A stretch of 64,000 nt of DNA from an uncultured Bacteriovoracaceae bacterium (GTDB lineage: Bacteria; Bdellovibrionota; Bacteriovoracia; Bacteriovoracales; Bacteriovoracaceae): NCBI GenBank assembly GCA_937931205.1, contig CALHBF010000018.1:62001-126000 (forward strand), read 5' to 3'. A program made the position numbers and the translations under genes. Of this stretch, positions 18,737 to 26,298 are shown in pieces; position 1 is the stretch's first letter, and every line of letters starts with the position of its first letter. The notes under the pieces are model-generated. The model made no database searches. It was not told the DNA's origin and saw only the letters and a list, made by a program, of their open reading frames with translations.

Positions 18737-19345
18737 GTGAATTTGATGGATTTTTACTTAAGCTCTAATACTGTCAGGGAATTTGTTCTTAGCCTTTGCA
18801 AATTGTCGAATCAGGTTTTTGAAATTTCACTTAACTCATCATTGGTCACAGATGAACTATCCAGTTTAGGGAATGAGCTGAAAAGCTACGCCGTTTACTC
18901 TGAAAAAATGAATTTAATTTCCAATTCTTTAGGAAGCACCGCTCGCAATATGCTTCGTTATTCAACACGAGTGATGGAATTATCGCTGGAGAAAACAACT
19001 CTAAACGCGAATATTGTTAAGCTTCAAGAAGGGCGTGATCTGATTGAAGATGAGAACAATAGAGGGATTATTAACAACTCTATTGAGTTGATCGAAAAGA
19101 AGATTATCCCTCTTGAAAACGATGCCAGAGACATCATGCACTCTCTGGAGTCAGAACTCAAGACCTTCTCACTTGAAATCAAAAAGCTTTGGCTTTTGTC
19201 CACCAATCTCAAAACGCAAGTTGAGTATGATGAGATTACGTATCTGGCCAATATTAACAGCAAAATTGAATCTGCCCTTATTAATATCGATGAAAGCATG
19301 AGTAAACTCGGTGCCCAGCTCATCAAATTGGAAAAGAAAATATGA
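18737..19345 (+). CDS. Coiled-coil protein, first gene of ODP chemosensory operon
   Basis: A 202-residue, almost wholly helical protein with heptad-like leucine/isoleucine spacing (about 40-200) and no signal peptide or membrane segment. Not recognised as any family. Its start is GTG at 18737 with GAGGA seven bases upstream; an ATG nine bases later lacks a suitable site. It overlaps the ODP gene by four bases, so the two are translationally coupled. A helical bundle in this place could be the missing coiled-coil half of a soluble receptor whose signalling tip is encoded two genes downstream; that is inference from context and secondary-structure character. Confidence 0.75.
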   Translation: MNLMDFYLSSNTVREFVLSLCKLSNQVFEISLNSSLVTDELSSLGNELKSYAVYSEKMNLISNSLGSTARNMLRYSTRVMELSLEKTTLNANIVKLQEGRDLIEDENNRGIINNSIELIEKKIIPLENDARDIMHSLESELKTFSLEIKKLWLLSTNLKTQVEYDEITYLANINSKIESALINIDESMSKLGAQLIKLEKKI

Positions 19346-20079
19346 ATACGAAAGTGCTTTTTGACAATGGAACAGTGAAATGGATCGTTTTTGGAAGAGA
19401 TAACTCACGTCCAGATGCTGTTATTGATACTAACGAATATGCGGTTATCAGCGGTGATGAAGCTATTCTGCTTGATCCAGGCGGTACGGAGATTTTCCCT
19501 TATGTTCTCTCATCAGTTTCAGAGCATCTGGACCTCTCAAAACTCACAAAATTTCTTGCCTCACACCAAGATCCGGATATTTTTTCCTCTCTACCTTTGT
19601 GGATGGCGATTTGTCCGAATGCTGAGATTTATATGCCTTGGGTATGGAGTGATTTTATTGCCCACTTTGGTAAAGAATCCGTTAAGAACTTCGTTAAAGT
19701 TCCCGATAGAGGAATGGGGATCAAAGTAGGAAAAGCAGATCTACAAATTGTGCCTGCTCACTACCTGCATTCATCTGGAAACCTCAATGTGTTTTGCCCC
19801 GTCTCTGGAATTTTATTCTCAGGTGATATTGGTTCTGCATTAATTCCGGAAGAGTACCCATTTTGGGTTGAGGACTTTGAAGTCCATACAAGATACATGC
19901 AAAAATTCCATGAAAGATGGATGCCTTCAAATACCGCAAAAGATGCTTGGATTAGAAGAGTAAGGGCCCTTAACCCTTCAATGATTTGTCCTCAGCACGG
20001 AGCGATTTTTAAAGGTGAGAATGTGAAGAAGTTTCTTGATTGGTTAGAGAATTTAGAAGTGGGACGTTTAGACTTATAA
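19342..20079 (+). CDS. ODP-type diiron MBL-fold oxygen-binding sensor
   Basis: A 245-residue metallo-beta-lactamase-fold protein of the oxygen-binding diiron protein (ODP) type, related to the diiron domain of flavodiiron proteins. Candidate iron ligands are H75, D77 and D79 in ASHQDPD, H140 and/or H143 in VPAHYLHS, D162 in FSGDIG and H219 in CPQHG. The HQDPD motif replaces the hydrolase HxHxDH and is the mark of ODPs, which bind O2 and signal to chemotaxis receptors in spirochaetes (Treponema denticola). It has no flavodoxin domain. Its position in front of receptor-tip, CheA and CheW genes supports an aerotaxis sensor role. Confidence 0.85.
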   Translation: MNTKVLFDNGTVKWIVFGRDNSRPDAVIDTNEYAVISGDEAILLDPGGTEIFPYVLSSVSEHLDLSKLTKFLASHQDPDIFSSLPLWMAICPNAEIYMPWVWSDFIAHFGKESVKNFVKVPDRGMGIKVGKADLQIVPAHYLHSSGNLNVFCPVSGILFSGDIGSALIPEEYPFWVEDFEVHTRYMQKFHERWMPSNTAKDAWIRRVRALNPSMICPQHGAIFKGENVKKFLDWLENLEVGRLDL

Positions 20080-20102
20080 GGATCTCGAGAGGAGAATAGA
20101 AC

Positions 20103-20438
20103 ATGAGCGCAGTTATGAAATTAAATCCGGAAGCAAGACAAAGCGAAGGTGAGGCCATCGAAAAATCTCTGAAGAATTCAGAAGAGACTCTGGCCGAGAT
20201 TATTCAACACCTGAAAGTGATTGAAGATATTGCCTCTAAAACAGATCTTCTGGCACTCAATGCTTCTATTGAGGCGGCACGTGTAGGAAAAAATGGTAAA
20301 GGTTTTACGGTGGTAGCTGATGAAGTTAGTAAGCTATCAGAGAAAACTCAAAAAGCACTGTCATCCATTTCTGTGACAATTGAGCGTTTAGAGCGTGAGC
20401 TTAAGAACGTGAGCACAATTATTAGAAAGCAGAAGTAA
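20103..20438 (+). CDS. Mini-MCP: isolated chemoreceptor signalling tip
   Basis: A 111-residue soluble protein containing little more than the chemoreceptor hairpin tip: IEDIASKTDLLALNASIEAAR (about residues 40-60) and GFTVVADEVSKLSEKTQ (67-83), the region that binds CheA and CheW. The flanking coiled coils are only about 35 and 30 residues, there is no sensor, HAMP or membrane segment, and no room for the methylation helices. Normal receptors are over 250 residues even when soluble. GGAGAAT precedes the ATG. It probably forms the baseplate contact for a multi-subunit soluble receptor including the ODP and coiled-coil proteins. Confidence 0.88.
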   Translation: MSAVMKLNPEARQSEGEAIEKSLKNSEETLAEIIQHLKVIEDIASKTDLLALNASIEAARVGKNGKGFTVVADEVSKLSEKTQKALSSISVTIERLERELKNVSTIIRKQK

Positions 20439-20451
20439 GAAGGATCTTCCA

Positions 20452-22392
20452 ATGCATGACGAGCTGTTAAATGATTTTTTAGAAGAAAGTATTGATCTCA
20501 TTGAAAAGGTGAAATCAGCACTGGCCTCTTGGAATACAACTTCTGATAAATCAGAGACAATTGATAATGTCTATCGCTGGGTACATACTATCAAAGGTGG
20601 ATGTTCAATTTTCGAATACAAAGAAACAGCTCACATTGCTCACGAACTGGAGTCATTCTTAGGAACTCTTCGCAGTAAAGTGAATGATGTATCAATGCAG
20701 GAACTAAAAAAAGTTGAAGACGGCATTCTCAAGATTGAGTCTACATTTCATGCCAATGGGCATGTCGCCGAATCAACTTTATCAGAATCATTTTTAGAAA
20801 CCCCATCGGTAACAGAAGCATCTTCTTCATCTTTTGAGTCTTCTTATTTCCAAGACTGGATGAGAGATTCAGATGCGATAGTCAAAGATCTTTATAAAGA
20901 CGGTTTTCGTTTTTTTGAAATCGCTCTTCCAATGGGCATTTCAGAAAAAATTATCGGGAAACTTCAGGAATTTGAAGTTTTCACTCTTGATACATATGAG
21001 AAGGATGCTTCTCTTTATTGCTTATGCTCTATTAATCTGAAGGCCAGCCCGGAGTTTGAGAAGAAGGCAAGTGTCATTATCAGTCACTACAATGGCCAAT
21101 GGTGCCATCTGCTTGAGACAAAACCAAAAGCAGAAGCAACTCATCCTGAAAGATTGGCCCAGGCTTCAACAGGCCAGGAAGTTCTTCGTGTACCTCTTGC
21201 TACAGTGAATTCTATTCTTGATCACATTTGGGAGCTTTTCTTGGTGAGAAACCAGATGGCGCATCTGTTTAAAGAAAATAAACATATCTTCAAAGAACAT
21301 TTAAGCTTTATTCAGCAATTCGAATCTCTTGATAACGCGATTGAGAGAAACGTTCATGAGCTTGAGTCTAAGACAATGAGCCTACGTCTGAGCCCTGTCA
21401 AAAAAGTCTTTGATCGCATGAGCAAAGTGGTTAAAGAATACTGTCATCAGAATAACAAAGAAATTGAGCTTGTGACGAAGGGTGAAGGTATTGATCTTGA
21501 TAAAAAAGTTCTTGATCAGTTAAATGAGCCGCTGATTCATCTTATCCGCAATGCTATTGATCATGGGGTAGAGAAACCTAGTGATCGTGTCCTTGTTGGT
21601 AAACCAAGTGTTGGTCGTGTTGAGCTCTTTGCCCAGCTTCAAGGTAATGAAGTCGCAATCACCATTAGCGATGATGGTAAGGGAATTGATGCTGCTAAAA
21701 TTCTAGAAAGTGCTCGTAAAAAAGATCTTGATGTCTCTCATATTCATAATGAGCAGGATGCTGTGAATCTTATTTTTGCTCCTGGTTTTTCTACTGCTGA
21801 ACAAGTTACAGATGTATCTGGTCGAGGCGTTGGTATGGATGCTGTAAGAAAAAGCATTCAAGAACTTGGCGGTAATATTCATATTGATACAGTGGTGGGA
21901 AAAGGAACTAAATTTAAAATTCTTCTGCCGCTTACCATGTCTGTTTCCAAATGCCTTATTGTCAACGTTCAAGGCCTGGAATATGCCTTCTCAACCAAGT
22001 CGGTGGTGTTTGTTGAAAAGATCAATGCCAACAGTCTGCAAAAAAATGGTGAAGACCAATACTATGAGTTTAATGGCAAACTGATTCCTTGTTTTACTTT
22101 GGGGGATATTCTTCCAGATTACAGTGAAGAGCCAGATCTTCCAAAAATCAACACTCACATTTGTGTGACTTCACTTAATGGTCAAGATGTGGCCTTTAGA
22201 GTGGATGAAATCATTCAAACACTTAATGTGGTGATGAAGCCTATTCCTAAAGGGGTGGAGCGCCATAAGTTTATTGCGGGAGTTTCGATTCTTCCGGCAG
22301 GTAACCCAATATTCCTCCTTAATATTCAGGAATGTATTACTGGTTTAATGAAACACAAAAGAGGGGAATTCAATGTCAAGCGAATCGCTTAA
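20452..22392 (+). CDS. cheA: Chemotaxis histidine kinase CheA
   Basis: A 646-residue CheA. The N-terminal HPt domain has H45 in VHTIKGG. Residues about 135-230 form a divergent domain where CheA normally has P2. Dimerisation follows (about 245-330), then the kinase domain with N-box LIRNAIDHG (about 363-371), G1 box DDGKG (about 406-411) and G2 box GRGVGMDAV (about 458-466), and a C-terminal CheW-like domain (about 505-640). It phosphorylates a receiver protein in response to receptor state; the only receiver nearby is in the CheV-like gene. It overlaps cheW by 20 bases. Confidence 0.95.
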   Translation: MHDELLNDFLEESIDLIEKVKSALASWNTTSDKSETIDNVYRWVHTIKGGCSIFEYKETAHIAHELESFLGTLRSKVNDVSMQELKKVEDGILKIESTFHANGHVAESTLSESFLETPSVTEASSSSFESSYFQDWMRDSDAIVKDLYKDGFRFFEIALPMGISEKIIGKLQEFEVFTLDTYEKDASLYCLCSINLKASPEFEKKASVIISHYNGQWCHLLETKPKAEATHPERLAQASTGQEVLRVPLATVNSILDHIWELFLVRNQMAHLFKENKHIFKEHLSFIQQFESLDNAIERNVHELESKTMSLRLSPVKKVFDRMSKVVKEYCHQNNKEIELVTKGEGIDLDKKVLDQLNEPLIHLIRNAIDHGVEKPSDRVLVGKPSVGRVELFAQLQGNEVAITISDDGKGIDAAKILESARKKDLDVSHIHNEQDAVNLIFAPGFSTAEQVTDVSGRGVGMDAVRKSIQELGGNIHIDTVVGKGTKFKILLPLTMSVSKCLIVNVQGLEYAFSTKSVVFVEKINANSLQKNGEDQYYEFNGKLIPCFTLGDILPDYSEEPDLPKINTHICVTSLNGQDVAFRVDEIIQTLNVVMKPIPKGVERHKFIAGVSILPAGNPIFLLNIQECITGLMKHKRGEFNVKRIA

Positions 22393-22861
22393 AGATCTTT
22401 TTGTTCAGTCAGACTCCCTTCTAGATCAGTATGATGAGGTTGAAGAAAATACCATCTGTCTTCATTTTAGATATGGTAAAAAAAATTACTGCACTTCTAT
22501 CAACGAGGTTAAAGAGATCATTGATTTTCCTCGAGTGATTCCTTTTCCGGTGTATCATCCAAAGGCCCTTGGAGTATTTAATCTAAGAGGTAATATCGTA
22601 CCGGTTCTTGATCCTGAATCACATCTGGTCAAGATTCAAGATCTTCACCGTTTTAAGTCTCCGGCAGTATTTGCGAAGATGAAGCTTAGACTTATTGTCT
22701 TTGAAATTTCCAACGGAGTAACAGTGGCCTTTCCAGCTTATGAAGTAGGAAAGTGCGAAGTAAGCAGTGATGAAGTTAATTCTGAACAGAGCTTTATTCG
22801 CGTCAACGGCATCCCGTATGAGAAATTTGATATAAAAACAATTGTTGAAGGTAATTTATGA
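22373..22861 (+). CDS. cheW: CheW coupling protein
   Basis: A 162-residue protein consisting of one CheW domain (about 22-155): LHFRYGKKNYCTSINEVKEII, then PVYHPKALGVFNLRGNIVPVLD with the conserved NLRG turn, and a C-terminal KFDIKTIVEG strand. CheW links receptor tips to CheA. It starts inside cheA (20-base overlap) and overlaps the next gene by four bases. The N-terminal 20 residues are an acidic extension without known role. Confidence 0.93.
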   Translation: MSSESLKDLFVQSDSLLDQYDEVEENTICLHFRYGKKNYCTSINEVKEIIDFPRVIPFPVYHPKALGVFNLRGNIVPVLDPESHLVKIQDLHRFKSPAVFAKMKLRLIVFEISNGVTVAFPAYEVGKCEVSSDEVNSEQSFIRVNGIPYEKFDIKTIVEGNL

Positions 22862-23769
22862 GTTTAGCAGCTGCCAAAGCACCACATCTTTTCAGTGATG
22901 GCTCTTCAGTTCGTGTGCTTTCTTTTGATGTGAAAGTATCTAATGAGGTCACTATTGAGATGGCCATCAATATTCAGAAAATTAAAGAAATTGTTGAGAC
23001 AGATGACTTTAGGATTCAACCGCTTACTTCTAAGTTTTATCCTATCGTTGGTTTAATTAATCTCAGATCAAAATCAATTCCAGTTCTGGATTTAAACCAT
23101 TTCTTAACGGGGGCAAATTCGGAGTCTTTTGATCATAACAAAAATCTAAGGATCATCGTCTGTGAATTCCAAAAGCTGCAACTTGGGATCATTGTTGAGA
23201 AAACCCACAAGATTAAACAGTTTGATAACTCTCGCGTCCATAAGCTTCCTGATGTTGTTGCAGGCCTGAATAACAATATCTTCAACGGAATTCTTGAAAT
23301 GGAAGGGCGATTCATTAAGCTTTTGGATATTGAATATATTCTCACGATGCTCAATGTTGATATTGCGCCTGAGCCTCAAAATTCTATTGATCTGACATTG
23401 AATAAGAAAAAAATCCTGATTGTAGAGGATTCAAGATTATTCCAAAAGAAACTTGTTAATTTCTTCTCGGGCAAAGGTGCGGAAGTTATGGTTGCCGAAG
23501 ATGGTGTCCAAGGTCTTGAATATCTTGAGCAAGGTGTTTTCAAACCTGATTTGATCTTTACTGATATCGAGATGCCACGCTTAAACGGGATCGGAATGAT
23601 CAGAAAAATCAAATCGAATAATTCTTTGAAGAATATCCCTGTGATCTTTAATACGAGTATTTCTAACCAAGGGTTGATTGAGGATATCGTCTCAGAAGGA
23701 CTGGGAGAATATATCGTTAAATTCGATGAATTTGAAATCTCCCGTGCCCTTAAAAAGCTTCTGATTTAA
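22858..23769 (+). CDS. cheV: CheV-like protein (CheW domain plus receiver)
   Basis: A 303-residue fusion of a CheW domain (about 15-165, with VGLINLRSKSIPVLDL) and a receiver domain (about 180-303) with acidic ED near residue 192, phospho-acceptor D236 in FTDIEMPRLNG, and a C-terminal YIVKFDEFE segment carrying the conserved lysine. CheV proteins couple receptors to CheA and take phosphate from it, tuning adaptation. Because this operon has no separate CheY, CheR or CheB, this receiver may be the sole local phosphate acceptor. A stable hairpin follows the gene. Confidence 0.92.
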   Translation: MSLAAAKAPHLFSDGSSVRVLSFDVKVSNEVTIEMAINIQKIKEIVETDDFRIQPLTSKFYPIVGLINLRSKSIPVLDLNHFLTGANSESFDHNKNLRIIVCEFQKLQLGIIVEKTHKIKQFDNSRVHKLPDVVAGLNNNIFNGILEMEGRFIKLLDIEYILTMLNVDIAPEPQNSIDLTLNKKKILIVEDSRLFQKKLVNFFSGKGAEVMVAEDGVQGLEYLEQGVFKPDLIFTDIEMPRLNGIGMIRKIKSNNSLKNIPVIFNTSISNQGLIEDIVSEGLGEYIVKFDEFEISRALKKLLI

Positions 23770-23776
23770 GTCCATT

Positions 23777-23800
23777 ACTTCCCTGAGAAATCAGGGAAGT
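23777..23800 (+). terminator. Hairpin ending the chemosensory operon
   Basis: ACTTCCCTGA (23777-23786) pairs perfectly with TCAGGGAAGT (23791-23800) around a GAAA tetraloop, eight bases after the cheV-like stop. No long T-run follows (CCCTCT), so it may be an inefficient intrinsic terminator or a transcript-end stabiliser. Confidence 0.6.
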
Positions 23801-23840
23801 CCCTCTAGCTTTCGTCCTCAGCTTCTGCTAAGTTTCACTC

Positions 23841-25025
23841 ATGAATATAATAGTACTTCTTCTTGGACTTCTCTCAGCTTTTGGACCTCTTTCCATTGAT
23901 ATGTATCTTCCAGCTTTCCCATTAATTGCTAAAGAGTTTGGCGTTAATATGAACGAGGTACAGCTATCGCTTTCGGCCTATCTTATCGGTATTGCCATCG
24001 GCCAGATTTTCTATGGGCCTTTGACGGATCGTTACGGAAGAAAGAAGCCTCTCTATATCGGTCTTTTCATTTATTGTATTTCAAGCTTACTGTGTGCCAC
24101 ATCCACTGATGTCAATCACCTCATTACCTATCGTTTCTTTCAGGCAGTCGGCTCTTGTGCCGGTATGGTTATTTCACGAGCCGTTGTACGGGATCTCTAC
24201 AAGCCGCAAGATGCTGCTCGTGTCTTCTCGCTTCTTATGCTTATTATGGGTGTCGCTCCCATTCTTGCTCCCGTTTTAGGTGGTTTTTTAAGTGATACCA
24301 CCGGATGGCGCTCTATCTTCTGGGTTCTATGCTCTATCAGCGCCCTAACTTTCCTTTTGATGTTTTTCTTACTCAAAGAAACCCATCAGGAAGTGATTCC
24401 ATTAAGTCCAAAAAGTATGATGAGAAACTATTCTCAGATTATTCGTAATCGTTCTTTTCTATCTAATGCTCTTGGACTGGCCTTTACTAATGCCGGAATG
24501 TTCAGTTATATTACTGGTTCTTCGTTTGTTTTCGTAAAACATTTTGGAGTAAGTCCTACTACTTATGGTTGGATTTTTGGGATGAACGCCTTTGGTATCA
24601 TTGGCTGCTCTCAACTCAATGGCATTCTCCTTTCAAAATTTAATGCAGACAAAATCCTTAAGTCAGTTCTTCTCTATGGTGTTATTGCTGGCGGACTCTT
24701 GTCTCTTTTCAGTGTCATCAATCCTCCCATGATTCTCATTTGCCTGGGGCTATTTCTTTATCTTCCTATTATGGGAATTGTTGGACCGAATGCTTCGGCA
24801 ATGGCGTTAAGTGATCAAAAGAAACTTGCGGGCTCAGCATCCGCTTTGTTAGGAACAATTCAGTTTAGTATTTCAGGATTGATGTCGGCCCTAGTAAGTA
24901 CATTTCATGATGGAACCATCAGACCAATGTGCTTTATTATCTTTATTTGTGCTTTCATGGCCTATGCTACTCACTATTTTATTGGGCACAAAGCTTCAAC
25001 CAAAACACTTTCAACAGCTTCCTAA
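23841..25025 (+). CDS. MFS multidrug exporter, Bcr/CflA type
   Basis: A 394-residue transporter with twelve predicted membrane helices. MFS signature residues are present: SIDMYLPAFP in helix 1, GPLTDRYGRKKPL in the loop between helices 2 and 3 (motif A), and RAVVRDLY near helix 4, all characteristic of the Bcr/CflA drug:H+ antiporter group. The C-terminal tail is short. It stands alone between the chemosensory operon and hsp20; substrate cannot be predicted. Confidence 0.93.
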   Translation: MNIIVLLLGLLSAFGPLSIDMYLPAFPLIAKEFGVNMNEVQLSLSAYLIGIAIGQIFYGPLTDRYGRKKPLYIGLFIYCISSLLCATSTDVNHLITYRFFQAVGSCAGMVISRAVVRDLYKPQDAARVFSLLMLIMGVAPILAPVLGGFLSDTTGWRSIFWVLCSISALTFLLMFFLLKETHQEVIPLSPKSMMRNYSQIIRNRSFLSNALGLAFTNAGMFSYITGSSFVFVKHFGVSPTTYGWIFGMNAFGIIGCSQLNGILLSKFNADKILKSVLLYGVIAGGLLSLFSVINPPMILICLGLFLYLPIMGIVGPNASAMALSDQKKLAGSASALLGTIQFSISGLMSALVSTFHDGTIRPMCFIIFICAFMAYATHYFIGHKASTKTLSTAS

Positions 25026-25063
25026 AGAAGCTTTTCAGTTTATTTTTATCCAACACTCTCCAG

Positions 25064-25104
25064 AGTATCCTCTTCGCTGAGTAATCAGCGTAAAGGAGGA
25101 TACT
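25064..25104 (+). promoter_or_regulatory. SD-sequestering hairpin, RNA-thermometer candidate for hsp20
   Basis: In the hsp20 leader, AGTATCCTC (25064-25072) pairs with GAGGATACT (25096-25104), continued by U-G and U-A pairs to 25094. An inner stem CGCTGA/TCAGCG (25075-25080 with 25085-25090) closes a GUAA tetraloop; a three-base bulge (25091-25093) lies between. The Shine-Dalgarno AAGGAGGA (25093-25100) is paired almost throughout, and the ATG follows at 25106. Base-pairing of the ribosome site upstream of a small heat-shock gene is the hallmark of ROSE/fourU-type RNA thermometers. The structure is hand-folded; temperature response is inferred. Confidence 0.65.
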
Positions 25105-25105
25105 T

Positions 25106-25576
25106 ATGGACACGCACAAAGATCATAAAAAACATTCTGTTACTCCTCATCGAGAACACAACTCCTGGTCTCAGTGGCAACACGAGGTAGGACAGTTCTT
25201 TGATCGTTTTAACCGAAATCTCGGGCCCGGCAGCGAAGGTGATTTTTATCCCAAAATCGAAATTCAAAATAATGAAAAGAATTTAGTGGTTAGTGCAGAG
25301 ATCCCCGGCATGAGTGAGAAAGATGTGCAGGTGAGTTTGAAAGATAATCAACTCATCATCGAAGGTGAACGTAAATCAGAAAAAGAAAGTGAAGAGAATG
25401 GTACCTATCGCTCTGAATTCAGCTACGGCAGCTTCTATCGAACTATCCCGCTTAGAGAGGAAGTGAAAGCAGATTCCGTGAAAGCAACTTACAAAGATGG
25501 ATTACTGCGCATCAAGCTTGAGAAGACTCATGCGAGTCCAGAGAGTACTAAGAAAATTCCCATTACTCGCTCGTAG
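25106..25576 (+). CDS. Small heat-shock protein Hsp20 / alpha-crystallin family
   Basis: A 156-residue chaperone that holds unfolding proteins without ATP. The alpha-crystallin domain spans about residues 48-145: FYPKIEIQNNEKNLVVSAEIPG, then VSLKDNQLIIEGERKSE, SFYRTIPL and the closing YKDGLLRIKLEKT. The IxI-like tail motif is IPI near the C-terminus. The N-terminal 45 residues are His- and Arg-rich. The gene is alone, with a long hairpin covering its ribosome-binding site and a strong hairpin after it. Confidence 0.94.
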   Translation: MDTHKDHKKHSVTPHREHNSWSQWQHEVGQFFDRFNRNLGPGSEGDFYPKIEIQNNEKNLVVSAEIPGMSEKDVQVSLKDNQLIIEGERKSEKESEENGTYRSEFSYGSFYRTIPLREEVKADSVKATYKDGLLRIKLEKTHASPESTKKIPITRS

Positions 25577-25630
25577 ATCTTGCTGTAAATAATTTATATT
25601 GTTTACAGCGGTCGATTTAAATAATAAAAC

Positions 25631-25666
25631 CGATCTAGTTTTTCTTCCAAAACTAGATCGATTTTA
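25631..25666. terminator. Hairpin after hsp20
   Basis: CGATCTAGTTTT (25631-25642) pairs perfectly with AAAACTAGATCG (25649-25660) around TCTTCC. It is followed by ATTTTA and preceded by AAAAC, so it could terminate hsp20 transcription. The stem is 12 bp and lies 55 bases after the stop codon. Confidence 0.65.
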
Positions 25667-25743
25667 ATACAATTCTTTTATCCCCCATAATGGGAATTAT
25701 GCGACAGAACTGTGCGTATAAAAATAAAAGGATTGATATCGTC

Positions 25744-26292
25744 ATGGGTCACCAGGTCGTTCTTGATAAATTACTCGCCAATAAGAAGAAAGACTCAGCT
25801 CTGGTCACCAGTAAGGTTAGTCCTGAAGAGCTGGTGGAGAAGCTTTTTAAACCGGCAAATCTCAAAGCTGTTGGGCGACCACCAGTTGAGACCAAAAAGA
25901 AGGCCCGTAATTTCACGATCTGTATGGCCCAAGGCTACATTCAATTTCTGGATAGCTTTAAACCGCCTATAAAAAAGATTCAAGGACGAGGTCGCAAACT
26001 CCGCTTCATCATTGATGAGTTCATCAAAATGAGTAAGAGGCAACGTGGGCAGCTTAAATTTCTACAGGAGTCACTGGAGAATCTGGATACAGTTCTTAAA
26101 AGTTTTTCTGGTAGTGTAAAAAAAGGCGAGAAACTCGCACTGACACCCAAGGAGAAATCATTGATTGATACTCATGTCAGCAGAGTGAATCTTTTAGCGA
26201 AGATCCTTTGTTTTACTCCCAAAGAGTTGCAGAAAATCCTTCCTGCTCATCACTGGAGCCTGTACTCTTTTTGCCTTAATTGGAAAAGGTAA
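25744..26292 (+). CDS. Uncharacterised basic protein upstream of tyrosine recombinase
   Basis: A 182-residue (from ATG 25744) basic, helical protein of no recognised family. It is rich in lysine/arginine, with a central KARNFTICMAQGYIQFLD segment and a C-terminal helix ending six bases before the recombinase ATG. AAAGGA lies 11 bases before ATG 25744; an in-frame ATG at 25690 would add 18 residues but has no ribosome site. Tight coupling to the recombinase suggests a DNA-binding partner, such as a directionality factor or site-recognition protein; this is inference. Confidence 0.65.
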   Translation: MGHQVVLDKLLANKKKDSALVTSKVSPEELVEKLFKPANLKAVGRPPVETKKKARNFTICMAQGYIQFLDSFKPPIKKIQGRGRKLRFIIDEFIKMSKRQRGQLKFLQESLENLDTVLKSFSGSVKKGEKLALTPKEKSLIDTHVSRVNLLAKILCFTPKELQKILPAHHWSLYSFCLNWKR

Positions 26293-26298
26293 GTCGGG

